DNA from: Treponema sp.
GTDB lineage: Bacteria > Spirochaetota > Spirochaetia > Treponematales > Treponemataceae
Direction: 5' to 3'
Length of the DNA: 42,364 nt
NCBI GenBank assembly: GCA_017619795.1
Contig: JAFZRP010000110.1
Coordinates: 1-42,364, forward strand
Both the position numbers and the translations under genes were made by a program. Numbering within the stretch: the stretch's first letter is position 1; each line of letters begins with the position of its first letter. This document shows, in pieces, positions 23,623 through 30,518 of the stretch. A model generated the notes under the pieces. It searched no databases. It was given only the letters and a program-made list of their open reading frames with translations, and had not been told where the DNA came from.

Positions 23623-24166
23623 TTTTCAAAATCTCCCTTATAGAAGCCAGGCTGCTCTGTCTTGCCTTTTGTATTTCTACGGAATTTAATAATTGATTAT
23701 AAGCAGCATCCGGAATCTTTTTAATTTTCTTTGTTTTTAATACAGGTGATTCTGGAGCACATGTCTGATTTTCAATTATTACTGCAAGCCTGGACATTAA
23801 TGAAATCTGTTCATTCAAATGTAATAAAGGTAAAAGTCTGATTAATTCTGATAACAGACTTTTTGAATCCGATTGTGAAGATGCGTTTCCGTAAGGAACA
23901 GCAGGAGAAGCAACATATTTGTCAGATGAAGTTTCAAAATTATATGAATATGTAACAGGTTCGTTTTTTTCTTTCTCAATATTATTTAATAACAAATCTG
24001 CAGAGACTTTATATAATTCGCATAATTTTTTGATGTTTTTTAATGAAGGTTCAGCCGTGCCAATTTCGTATTTGTTATACATCTGCCTCGATATTTCAAG
24101 ATAATTTGCCACAGCACTTTGAGAATAATTATGCTTGTTTCGTAAGGAACGAAGTATTTCTTTCAT
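23609..24166 (-). CDS. XRE-type antitoxin partner of MazF
   Basis: The protein has 185 aa. Residues 1-60 form an XRE helix-turn-helix (HNYSQSAVANYLEISRQMYNKYE). A low-complexity linker follows, and then a helical C-terminus (YNQLLNSVEIQKARQSSLASIREILKNDEW) that could be the toxin-binding segment. MazF is usually paired with a MazE AbrB-fold antitoxin, so the XRE-type partner is an alternative architecture. The ATG lies six bases after a -10 box with no Shine-Dalgarno, so the mRNA is probably leaderless. A perfect inverted repeat upstream of the -35 is the likely operator. Confidence 0.75.
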   Translation of the reverse strand: MKEILRSLRNKHNYSQSAVANYLEISRQMYNKYEIGTAEPSLKNIKKLCELYKVSADLLLNNIEKEKNEPVTYSYNFETSSDKYVASPAVPYGNASSQSDSKSLLSELIRLLPLLHLNEQISLMSRLAVIIENQTCAPESPVLKTKKIKKIPDAAYNQLLNSVEIQKARQSSLASIREILKNDEW

Positions 24167-24172
24167 AGTAAA

Positions 24173-24225
24173 AGTGTAAAATAGAAGTATTTTAAAGTCA
24201 ATAAAAAATTTACATAAAATGTAAA
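24173..24225 (-). promoter_or_regulatory. Leaderless promoter and operator of the XRE-MazF operon
   Basis: On the minus strand TTGACT (plus 24196-24201), 17 bp and TACACT (plus 24173-24178) form the promoter; the ATG follows six bases later. Just upstream, TTTACAT (24209-24215) and ATGTAAA (24219-24225) form a perfect inverted repeat, a good candidate operator. A TTGACA (24233-24238) facing the other way serves the divergent GNAT gene. Confidence 0.65.
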
Positions 24226-24281
24226 TAATAGATTGACACTTAAAAAAGCGAAGATAATATTATATAATAGACAATAGTATT

Positions 24282-24788
24282 ATGAATCTTGAAACAAATC
24301 GTCTTATAATCACAAAGTTTACTCCCGATATGGCGCAGGCTGTTCATCAGAACTCGCTTGACGAAGACACGCGCAGATTTTTGCCGGACGAGGTTTTTGA
24401 AACTGTTGAGGATGCAGCAGGGACAATTGATTTTTTGATGTCGCAGTATGAAAGGGTAGAGGGTCCATTTGTATATCCTGTGTTGTTGAAAGATAAGACA
24501 AATATTGGTTATGTGCAGGCAGTTCCAGCTGAAGGCGGTATTTGGGAAATTGGTTATCATATTGCAAAACAGTTTACAGGTAAGGGGTACGCGACAGAAG
24601 CTGTTACTGCTTTTCTCACGGTGATAATGAAAAAGCTGGAGATTCAGAAAATATATGGAATCTGTGATGCAGAGAATGTTGCTTCGTGTAAGGTGCTGGA
24701 AAAATGTGGATTTAAGTTTGAGTACGAAGGGAATGGGATGTATCAGGGAAAATCAACTCAAATTAAAAAGTATATGTATGGAGAATAA
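24282..24788 (+). CDS. GNAT acetyltransferase, RimJ/RimL type
   Basis: The protein has 168 aa. The start MNLETNRLIITKFTPDMAQAV and the central EIGYHIAKQFTGKGYATEAV (Q-x-x-GKGYA acetyl-CoA loop), with NVASCKVLEKCGFKFEYEG, are diagnostic of the RimJ/RimL branch. This branch acetylates protein N-termini or small molecules. There is no clear Shine-Dalgarno; TATAAT at 24263-24268 lies 13 bases before the ATG. It is followed 3 bp later by another GNAT. Confidence 0.88.
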   Translation: MNLETNRLIITKFTPDMAQAVHQNSLDEDTRRFLPDEVFETVEDAAGTIDFLMSQYERVEGPFVYPVLLKDKTNIGYVQAVPAEGGIWEIGYHIAKQFTGKGYATEAVTAFLTVIMKKLEIQKIYGICDAENVASCKVLEKCGFKFEYEGNGMYQGKSTQIKKYMYGE

Positions 24789-24791
24789 TTT

Positions 24792-25220
24792 ATGGAATAC
24801 AGAACAGTAGAAACCAGTGATATAAAATCTCTTGCAAATGCAATGTCACAAGCATATTCAGAAGAACCGTGGAACGAAGAGTGGACAGAAGAAAAAGCGA
24901 TACGGAGAGTTTCTGCAATCTTGGGAAATTATGAAGCATTTGGAATCGCGGCTGTCGAAAATGGAAATATTGTTGGCGGTTTGTTGGGGTATGTTGATCC
25001 GTATGCAAGCGAGGATTTCTTTTTTATTTCTGAGCTTTTTGTAATTCCGGAGTGGAAAAAACATGGGATTGGAAAGCAGCTTCTGGCAGAATTGGAAATC
25101 ATTCTTAAAGAAAAAGATATTCACGTAATCCAGTTGATTTCGATTGATTATAACGAAGCCTTTTATTCAAAATGCGGGTTAGACAGGGATAGCTGTTCCG
25201 TTCAGTATAAGAGGATTTGA
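24792..25220 (+). CDS. GNAT family N-acetyltransferase
   Basis: The protein has 142 aa. [23 protein letters not shown] is the acetyl-CoA loop (KxHGIG), and [22 protein letters not shown] is the C-terminal end. The early motif [14 protein letters not shown] is seen in aminoglycoside 6'-acetyltransferase-like proteins, but no specificity can be claimed. It is in tandem with the RimJ/RimL-type gene. Confidence 0.85.
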   Translation: MEYRTVETSDIKSLANAMSQAYSEEPWNEEWTEEKAIRRVSAILGNYEAFGIAAVENGNIVGGLLGYVDPYASEDFFFISELFVIPEWKKHGIGKQLLAELEIILKEKDIHVIQLISIDYNEAFYSKCGLDRDSCSVQYKRI

Positions 25221-25242
25221 GAATATCTGATATTATAAGTTT

Positions 25243-25300
25243 AATATATTATACAATATATTCTAATATATTTGACATTTTCAATTTATAGTTATATACT
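25243..25300 (+). promoter_or_regulatory. Palindromic iterons and leaderless promoter of the Bro-N/XRE operon
   Basis: The octamer AATATATT, itself a palindrome, occurs three times (25243-25250, 25255-25262, 25265-25272) at 12- and 10-bp steps. The last copy abuts a perfect promoter: TTGACA (25272-25277), 17 bp, TATACT (25295-25300). The ATG at 25308 is seven bases past the -10 with no Shine-Dalgarno. The iterons are likely binding sites for the XRE or Bro-N product. Confidence 0.65.
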
Positions 25301-25307
25301 ATACATT

Positions 25308-26183
25308 ATGGAAGGTCATATTTCTAAATCATTTGAAAACTCTCTGATTCGTACTGCTTGGAATGAACAGGAAGAAGAATGGTATTTTTCTGTTGTTGAT
25401 GTAGTTGGGGTGCTGACGGAACAGGAATCTATCCGTTCTGCAAGTACATATTGGGCAGTTTTAAAAAAGCGTCTTATAGATGAGGGTGCTAATCAACTGC
25501 TTACAAATTGTAAGCAGTTGAAAATGAAGTCAGCTGATGGCAAAATGCGTCTCACAGATGTTGCAAATACAGAGCAACTTTTGAGGATTATTCAATCCAT
25601 CCCTTCAAAAAAAGCAGAGCCTTTTAAAATGTGGCTTGCACAGGTCGGAAGAGAACGTATAGAAGAAACGATTGATCCCGAACAAACTATTGACCGTGCT
25701 TTGGAAACTTATGCAAAGAAAGGTTATACTCGCGAATGGATAAATCAGCGTTTACAGGCAATACAAGTGCGTAAAGAACTTACTGATGAATGGGAACAGC
25801 ATGGTGTAAAAAAAGGTATTGAATACGCAATTCTTACAGATGAAATCACGAAAGCCTGGTCAGGAATGACAACGCGGGCATATAAAAATCATAAAGGACT
25901 TAAAAAAGAAAATCTTCGTGATAACATGACTACTACCGAAATAATTCTGAACATGCTCGCAGAAACGGCAGCAAAGAATATTTCACAAACAGAAAATCCA
26001 GTTACCTTTGAAGAGAATAAATCTATTGCACACCGTGGTGGAAGGATTGCAGGAAATGCAAGAAAAGAACTTGAAGCAGAAATAGGGCACTCTGTTATTT
26101 CCAATCAAAATGCAGCACAAATTAATTCTATCGTTACAGATTTGATAGAAGACGTTTCAAAGAAAACTTCAGAGGAGGAATAA
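25308..26183 (+). CDS. Bro-N domain protein (phage antirepressor/DinD-like)
   Basis: The protein has 291 aa from the ATG at 25308. Residues about 5-110 are a Bro-N DNA-binding domain (WYFSVVDVVGVLTE, then KMRLTDVANTEQLLRIIQSIPSKKAEPFKMWLAQVGRERIEE). The rest is helical, with ALETYAKKGYTREWINQRLQAIQVRKELTDEW and a conserved-looking GRIAGNARKELE. Such proteins occur in prophages and in defence- or toxin-like operons and in DinD-like damage-inducible genes. It overlaps the XRE gene by one base (TAATG). A 29-bp perfect palindrome lies within codons 62-72. Confidence 0.8.
   Translation: MEGHISKSFENSLIRTAWNEQEEEWYFSVVDVVGVLTEQESIRSASTYWAVLKKRLIDEGANQLLTNCKQLKMKSADGKMRLTDVANTEQLLRIIQSIPSKKAEPFKMWLAQVGRERIEETIDPEQTIDRALETYAKKGYTREWINQRLQAIQVRKELTDEWEQHGVKKGIEYAILTDEITKAWSGMTTRAYKNHKGLKKENLRDNMTTTEIILNMLAETAAKNISQTENPVTFEENKSIAHRGGRIAGNARKELEAEIGHSVISNQNAAQINSIVTDLIEDVSKKTSEEE
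25493..25521. repeat. Intragenic perfect palindrome in the Bro-N gene
   Basis: Arms TCAACTGCTTACAA and TTGTAAGCAGTTGA flank one central A, 29 bp in all without a mismatch. It encodes NQLLTNCKQL at residues about 62-71 of the Bro-N domain. As RNA it gives a 13-bp stem with loop AAT. Its place in the gene, its outer bases (AACTG/CAGTT) and its loop match the palindrome at 8707-8731 in RhuM-Fic. Confidence 0.9.
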
Positions 26184-26497
26184 TGGAATCAGTTATAAAG
26201 ATCTTACGCGAACAAAACAGATACACACAGGTAAAGCTTGCCGAAGAGATAGGGATTTCCCGGCAGGCACTTATAAAATATGAAAACATGGAGCTTGAAC
26301 CACCTCTCTCTGTGGTCCGAGCCCTTTCAAAACTATTTTCTGTAGATTATGATTGTTTCATTGATAATAAACTTCCAGATGAATCGAGTTCCGAGGAAAG
26401 TGAAATGATTTCCAAACTTGTAAAAAATGTTATGAAACTTAATGATTCAGAAAAGCGTGCTGTTTTTGAAATGGCTAGAATTATGGCAAACTCATAG
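26183..26497 (+). CDS. XRE family transcriptional regulator
   Basis: The protein has 104 aa. Residues 1-60 form a helix-turn-helix (NRYTQVKLAEEIGISRQALIKYENMELEPPLSVVRALSKLF). A short acidic linker and a helix (VKNVMKLNDSEKRAVFEMARIMANS) follow. AGAGGAGG precedes the ATG, which overlaps the stop of the Bro-N gene. It may repress the operon through the AATATATT iterons, or act as antidote to the Bro-N protein. The pairing has the shape of a toxin-antitoxin unit, but this is inference. Confidence 0.8.
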   Translation: MESVIKILREQNRYTQVKLAEEIGISRQALIKYENMELEPPLSVVRALSKLFSVDYDCFIDNKLPDESSSEESEMISKLVKNVMKLNDSEKRAVFEMARIMANS

Positions 26498-26612
26498 TTT
26501 TTTCCGACAAAACTCCGCAAGATTGTTCGAGTAAATAATTTTTACTGATACTAAACTTTCCGTATGGTGTCACGTTGTTTAAGTAAATCGGCACATCACG
26601 GAGGTTTAGAAA

Positions 26613-27554
26613 ATGAAAATCGCTATTTTGGGAACAGGGTTTGGGAAAGAACACGCAAAGCTTTTTTGTAAAGAAAAACTGGTTGATAAAATCATCGTCT
26701 GGGGACGCAATCCTGAAAAGCTTAAGGAAATCGAAAAGGAACTCGGCGTACAAACTACAACAAATCTGGATGACATCATGCGCGACCCTACTATCGAACT
26801 TGTTGATGTATGCCTTCCGACAAAACTTCACGCGGAATATGCCATAAAAGCCTTGCGGGCAGGTAAACATGTTTTTGTAGAAATGCCTCTGGCAGATACT
26901 GTGGAAAACGGACGGAAAATCCAGGAAACTGCAAAAGAATGTAAGCGCCGGGTTTTCGTGGATTTATTTTTGCAGTATGAATATCCGTATCAGCTTTTGA
27001 ATCAAATCAAAGAAGAAAAACGATATGGTGAATGCAAGGATTTTTATATAAGGCGGCAGACTCCACACTGGTGGGGCAATCTTGATTTAGAAAATATTTC
27101 AATAAATCTTATGCACCATGATATTGATTTTGTGCTACAATTACTTGGTAAGCCGGATTCAATCAATGTTGAAGGAAGAAATGTTCGGCCTGAATGTTCT
27201 GTTGTAACAGCCCTGATGAGCTTCAAAAATGTGGCTGCAACTATTCATGCAGATTCATCAATTCCTGGAACCGGCCCTTTTAGCGTAGGTTTTGAAGCAA
27301 CTTTTGAAAAGGCTTTTATCCGCTATTTTGAAGACGGGTATCAGGATGGCCGGACAGAAACAAGGCTTGAAATCTTCACCGAGGAAAAGCATGAAGAAGT
27401 AAAGCTTGTTCCGCAGAATTGTTATGAGCTTGTGTGCCATAATGTTGTAGAATCAATTCTGGAAAATAAAACGTCCAGGCTGGATATTGAGCACGCCCTG
27501 CTTACGCTGGAAACAATTGCGGCAATCGAAAAGATTATAAAAGGAAAAAAATGA
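26613..27554 (+). CDS. Gfo/Idh/MocA family oxidoreductase
   Basis: The protein has 313 aa. The N-terminal Rossmann fold has ILGTGFGKEHAKLF (GxGxxG-type NAD(P) binding), VDVCLPTKLHAEYAIKALRAGKHVFVEMPLA (EKP-like motif read as EMP), and NLMHHDIDFVLQLLG with the HD-type catalytic His. It catalyses NAD(P)-dependent dehydrogenation or reduction of a sugar or polyol; the substrate is not identifiable. GGAGG precedes the ATG. It overlaps the AraC-type gene by 4 bp, so that regulator may control the enzyme. Confidence 0.85.
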   Translation: MKIAILGTGFGKEHAKLFCKEKLVDKIIVWGRNPEKLKEIEKELGVQTTTNLDDIMRDPTIELVDVCLPTKLHAEYAIKALRAGKHVFVEMPLADTVENGRKIQETAKECKRRVFVDLFLQYEYPYQLLNQIKEEKRYGECKDFYIRRQTPHWWGNLDLENISINLMHHDIDFVLQLLGKPDSINVEGRNVRPECSVVTALMSFKNVAATIHADSSIPGTGPFSVGFEATFEKAFIRYFEDGYQDGRTETRLEIFTEEKHEEVKLVPQNCYELVCHNVVESILENKTSRLDIEHALLTLETIAAIEKIIKGKK

Positions 27555-28423
27555 TAGGTTACGAAATACTGCAAAAGTCCGTGGATTTTATAGAAGCTCA
27601 TTTACTTGACAATATCACTTACGTTGATGTGGCAAAGCAGGTAAACATGTCGCCCTATGAGTTTCACAGAACCTTCCGCTTTATTTCGGGTATAACACCG
27701 GGCACCTACATCAGAAACAGAAGGCTTTCGCTTGCCGGGCAGGAGCTTTTATACACCGACATCAAAATCACAGACCTTGCAATGAAATATTGGTTTGACT
27801 CTGCCGACGGATTTACAAAAGCTTTTTCTCGCTTTCACGGCATTACACCAAGTGCGGTAAAAGCCGGAAGCAAAAGTCTTGCAATGTATAATCCGCTTTC
27901 TATCAGAGTCACGATGGAAGGGGCAACTCCAATCAAATATAAAATGACAGAACTGGAAACTGTGACTTTCCTTGTAATTCCGCGTTCATTTTCCGTAGAT
28001 ATAATTGAAGATGATGATGACCATAGCATTTCTGATTTTTGGGGCGAATGCATCCAGAACAAAAAGCTTGAGCTGCTCAAATCCTTCCGGGCAAAAAATG
28101 ATAATAGGGTTTTCGGTCTCTGCTCAGAACTAAAAGAAAACGATACATCTTTTGTATACGCGCTTGCCATTGTTGTTCCGAGTGATTTTGATTTTACTCA
28201 GGTACCAGAGGGCTTTGCAAAATGGGAAGTTGAAAAAAGCCGTTATGTAGTTTTTAATTGCTACGGTAAAGATGGAGACTGTATCTCAAAAGCCTGGGAG
28301 AACTATTTCCAGAACTTCCTTCCACAAAGCGGACTTACATCAAAAGCCTCGCCAGACTTTGAAATTTATTTTGATGATGGGGATCAGGACTTAATGTGCG
28401 AGCTTTGGATTCCAGTTGAATAA
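27551..28423 (+). CDS. AraC-type regulator with GyrI-like effector domain
   Basis: The protein has 290 aa. Residues 1-105 form the two helix-turn-helix AraC domain (NITYVDVAKQVNMSPYEFHRTFRFISG and ADGFTKAFSRFHGITPSAV). Residues about 120-290 are a GyrI/BmrR-like effector-binding domain that ends CELWIPVE, the usual closing strand. Regulators of this kind (Rob/SoxS-like with GyrI) respond to lipophilic or cationic compounds. The gene is coupled by ATGA to the oxidoreductase and converges on the MarR gene 10 bp away. Confidence 0.85.
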   Translation: MIGYEILQKSVDFIEAHLLDNITYVDVAKQVNMSPYEFHRTFRFISGITPGTYIRNRRLSLAGQELLYTDIKITDLAMKYWFDSADGFTKAFSRFHGITPSAVKAGSKSLAMYNPLSIRVTMEGATPIKYKMTELETVTFLVIPRSFSVDIIEDDDDHSISDFWGECIQNKKLELLKSFRAKNDNRVFGLCSELKENDTSFVYALAIVVPSDFDFTQVPEGFAKWEVEKSRYVVFNCYGKDGDCISKAWENYFQNFLPQSGLTSKASPDFEIYFDDGDQDLMCELWIPVE

Positions 28424-28433
28424 ATTGGGATAA

Positions 28434-28898
28434 TCACTTTAGATTCTCATCCATTCTGACAATTGTTTTTATTGTTGCCTTAATATCTTTTTCCGGGATT
28501 CCCTGGAACATTTTCTGCATTATCTGACTGCTGGCCTGGTTGTTATTTTCGCAAAACTTGAGGCAAGCTTTTGTAAGGATGATGCGCTGCTTTCGTTTAT
28601 CCTGCTTGTCTTCCTGAAACTTTATAAAGCCTTTCTTTTCCAATTTGAGCAGCAGTTGTTTTACATTCTGATGAGAACTGCCAAGGATTTCGGATAATTC
28701 ATTTATTGTAGGCGGTTCTGTACACATATTAACGCAGATGATTGCGAAGAACTGCTTCCAGCTGATTTCCTTCATCGTATTATCTGCAATTGTCTGGAAG
28801 CGGTTTTCAAAAGCACTCAAGAGTCCAATCAAAAAATACTCAGGTGGGATTTCAGAAAAATCAACCTTATCGCTTGTAATAACTTCATTCAATTTCAT
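28434..28898 (-). CDS. MarR family transcriptional regulator
   Basis: The protein has 154 aa. The winged helix is TINELSEILGSSHQNVKQLLLKLEKKGFIKFQEDKQDKRKQRIILT, with the usual D-x-R wing. MarR proteins bind a palindrome as dimers and release it on ligand binding or cysteine oxidation. It is 2 bp after the flavodoxin gene on the same strand, and two matching palindromes precede that gene, so autoregulation of the pair is likely. Confidence 0.85.
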   Translation of the reverse strand: MKLNEVITSDKVDFSEIPPEYFLIGLLSAFENRFQTIADNTMKEISWKQFFAIICVNMCTEPPTINELSEILGSSHQNVKQLLLKLEKKGFIKFQEDKQDKRKQRIILTKACLKFCENNNQASSQIMQKMFQGIPEKDIKATIKTIVRMDENLK

Positions 28899-28900
28899 GA

Positions 28901-29431
28901 TTATTTTTCAGTTCCAAGAAAATCAAGAATTGGATCGATGTATTTTATATCAGTTGCATCATATGAGTGATCGATATATGCACCCATTCCTCTCTGCTTT
29001 TCATCTTTTGATTTTTTCAAAGCCTTTACAAACATCTTCAGTGCAAAACGTGAAAAAAACTTCATCTTGTCATAATCAAGTCCGCCCTGACAATAGAAAA
29101 CCTTTATGTATTGTTTTTGTTCTTCAGGAAGAAGATTATTCATAGCTACATCAACATCCGGATTATCATTTGGACTGGCACCAACTGCAACTACAGCAAG
29201 TTTTTTGTTTTTTAGATTTTTGGTCTTATTGAAAAACCAGTCAGCTTTAACTACCTTACCGGCCATACACCAGCTGGCATATATCACAGAATCATACTCT
29301 TCAAGAAAACCATCATTCTTTTTCTGTGCATTCTTTAAGTCTAAAATATCTGCTTTTGCTTTTTCTGCAATCCAGTCTGCATACCTTTTTGTAAAACCTG
29401 TCTGTGATGTGTAAATAATCAGAGTTCTCAT
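28901..29431 (-). CDS. Flavodoxin-domain protein
   Basis: The protein has 176 aa from the ATG at 29431, chosen for AGGAG eight bases upstream. The start TLIIYTSQTGFTKRYADWIAEKA is the FMN phosphate-binding loop (T-S-x-T-G-x-T). YDSVIYASWCMAGKV and KLAVVAVGASPND are the other flavin-contacting loops. Members act as electron carriers or, like HemG, in protoporphyrinogen oxidation; a carrier or quinone/nitro reduction role under MarR control is possible here. It forms an operon with the MarR gene. Confidence 0.82.
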   Translation of the reverse strand: MRTLIIYTSQTGFTKRYADWIAEKAKADILDLKNAQKKNDGFLEEYDSVIYASWCMAGKVVKADWFFNKTKNLKNKKLAVVAVGASPNDNPDVDVAMNNLLPEEQKQYIKVFYCQGGLDYDKMKFFSRFALKMFVKALKKSKDEKQRGMGAYIDHSYDATDIKYIDPILDFLGTEK

Positions 29432-29460
29432 AGTGTCTCCTTTGTAATTCAATTATATAT

Positions 29461-29500
29461 GTAATATATTACCCATATAAATAAATGTAACATATTACAT
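29461..29500. promoter_or_regulatory. Two palindromic MarR-type operators
   Basis: GTAATATATTAC (29461-29472, perfect) and GTAACATATTAC (29487-29498, one mismatch, extended to ATGTAA/TTACAT) lie upstream of the flavodoxin-MarR operon. Their centres are 26 bp apart. A -10-like TATAAT on the minus strand (plus 29452-29457) is next to the first site, so a bound regulator would block transcription. Confidence 0.7.
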
Positions 29501-29520
29501 AATTTAAAGCAACATTTTTG

Positions 29521-30210
29521 TCAGACTTTTACTTTCAGTGTTCTTAAATATGCTTTTCTTTCATCGGGTACACGGAAGCTTTCGCATGCTTTTTGAATTG
29601 CTTTGTTATGAGTCCAATCATCTAGTCTGTGCGTCTCAATAAATTTAACTGCGCTATCCCACTGTTTTGTAAGCGCTTCAGCAAAAAGCCAGGCTGTCAT
29701 CATATTTACATAATATTCATTTGACCGGAGATCGGCCGGCAGATTCAGATACTCAGGTTTAAAATCATCATCAAGATAATTGGCCATAAGGATTTTCATA
29801 CCACAGCGGCGAGTGTAAGTTGCCTCAGATGAAATCCACTTCTGCACAAGATCAATCAACTCTGTGCGGTGTTTTTTAAAACAAGTTGGATTTACACCGT
29901 CATTTACAGCCCAGTTATCAATGTAGGGCATAAACTTTTCGAGCGATGCTACACATTCATCAAAATCCTTTATTTTATTAATAAGTGCAACATGAAGACA
30001 GTTTTCTTCGTGGTAAGTATGGGGTAGAGTAGAAAGAAACTCTGGAATTACAGGATCGTCCTTAATACGCTTCAAAATATTTTTATATTCAGGAGCGCGG
30101 ATTCCAATAAACTTTTCCCGCGGTAAGGTTGGAATAAGCTTTGCACCAAAATCACCGTATTTTGTATCTTCATATTCAAAAAGCAGCTGCTGAAGTTCTT
30201 TAATAGTCAT
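29521..30210 (-). CDS. DNA alkylation repair protein (AlkD-like)
   Basis: The protein has 229 aa made of HEAT-like helical repeats. The segment FIGIRAPEYKNILKRI, the Trp-Asp NWAVNDGVNPTCF, and ATYTRRCGMKILMANYLDDDF match the AlkD family of DNA glycosylases, in which Trp and Asp residues stabilise the alkylated base. It removes N3/N7-alkylated purines. TATAAT lies six bases before the ATG with no Shine-Dalgarno, so the transcript is probably leaderless. Confidence 0.88.
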   Translation of the reverse strand: MTIKELQQLLFEYEDTKYGDFGAKLIPTLPREKFIGIRAPEYKNILKRIKDDPVIPEFLSTLPHTYHEENCLHVALINKIKDFDECVASLEKFMPYIDNWAVNDGVNPTCFKKHRTELIDLVQKWISSEATYTRRCGMKILMANYLDDDFKPEYLNLPADLRSNEYYVNMMTAWLFAEALTKQWDSAVKFIETHRLDDWTHNKAIQKACESFRVPDERKAYLRTLKVKV

Positions 30211-30216
30211 ATAAAG

Positions 30217-30222
30217 ATTATA
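30217..30222 (-). promoter_or_regulatory. Extended -10 box of the alkD-like gene (leaderless)
   Basis: On the minus strand TGA-TATAAT (extended -10, box at plus 30217-30222) ends six bases before the ATG at 30210. No ribosome binding site is present. The -35 is weak. Confidence 0.55.
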
Positions 30223-30275
30223 TCACCAGAAGAGAACTGTCGAAAGAGTTTCTTGAAGAAAGATTTTAAATAGGC

Positions 30276-30302
30276 TTGAACAAGAATCTGCCTTGTGATA
30301 AT
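30276..30302 (+). promoter_or_regulatory. Promoter of the RsgA-like leader
   Basis: TTGAAC (30276-30281) and GATAAT (30297-30302), the latter preceded by TG in extended -10 position, stand 15 bp apart. A small hairpin GACCG-TAAG-CGGTC (30322-30335) lies between the predicted start and the Shine-Dalgarno of the leader peptide. The 308-bp gap between 30210 and 30519 is filled by this promoter, the leader peptide and the helices described next. Confidence 0.55.
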
Positions 30303-30360
30303 GTAAGGATATTCTATCACTGACCGTAAGCGGTCTTATAAAGGAGGTTGAGAAAGATTT

Positions 30361-30408
30361 ATGATTGCTAATTTTATTAACGTTTCGACCTCCGCTTTTC
30401 ATGCGTAA
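30361..30408 (+). CDS. 15-residue leader peptide MIANFINVSTSAFHA
   Basis: ATG at 30361 and TAA at 30406-30408, preceded by the strongest ribosome binding site in the window (AAAGGAGG, 13 bases before ATG). The peptide recalls erm leaders such as the ErmC one, with an I/F/V-rich run followed by S-T and a His near the end. Codons 8-13 form an arm of the attenuator. It is probably a sensor for a ribosome-stalling drug or a cellular stress and not a working protein. Confidence 0.7.
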   Translation: MIANFINVSTSAFHA

Positions 30409-30415
30409 GAAATAA

Positions 30416-30441
30416 TGTCATTATCGGACTTAATCCGATAA
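30416..30441. repeat. Dispersed palindromic repeat, copy 1
   Basis: The element GTCATTATCGGA-CTTAA-TCCGATAAC forms a 7-bp stem (30422-30428 with 30434-30440). It is nearly the same as the reverse complement of 35926-35952, with paired changes that keep the stem (A-T replaced by G-C). It lies in the loop between attenuator segments 2 and 3. Confidence 0.7.
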
Positions 30442-30518
30442 CCCTTCTAACCTAAAAGCGGAGCTGCACTGGATAAAGTGCCCGAAATGAATTCGGGTGA
30501 TACTTACTTTATTAATTC

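Noticed and set aside
26498..26612. Leader ORF before the Gfo/Idh gene
   Set aside because: An ATG-initiated frame exists but has no ribosome site, no biased residue run and no alternative structures.
30469..30498. Terminator hairpins GCACT/AGTGC and CCCGAA/TTCGGG before the GTPase gene
   Set aside because: Stems are short (5-6 bp) and no U-run follows.
30303..30518. T-box or other riboswitch before the RsgA-like gene
   Set aside because: No T-box sequence (AGGGTGG...), no terminator with a U-run; the leader ORF and the alternative helices explain the region better.
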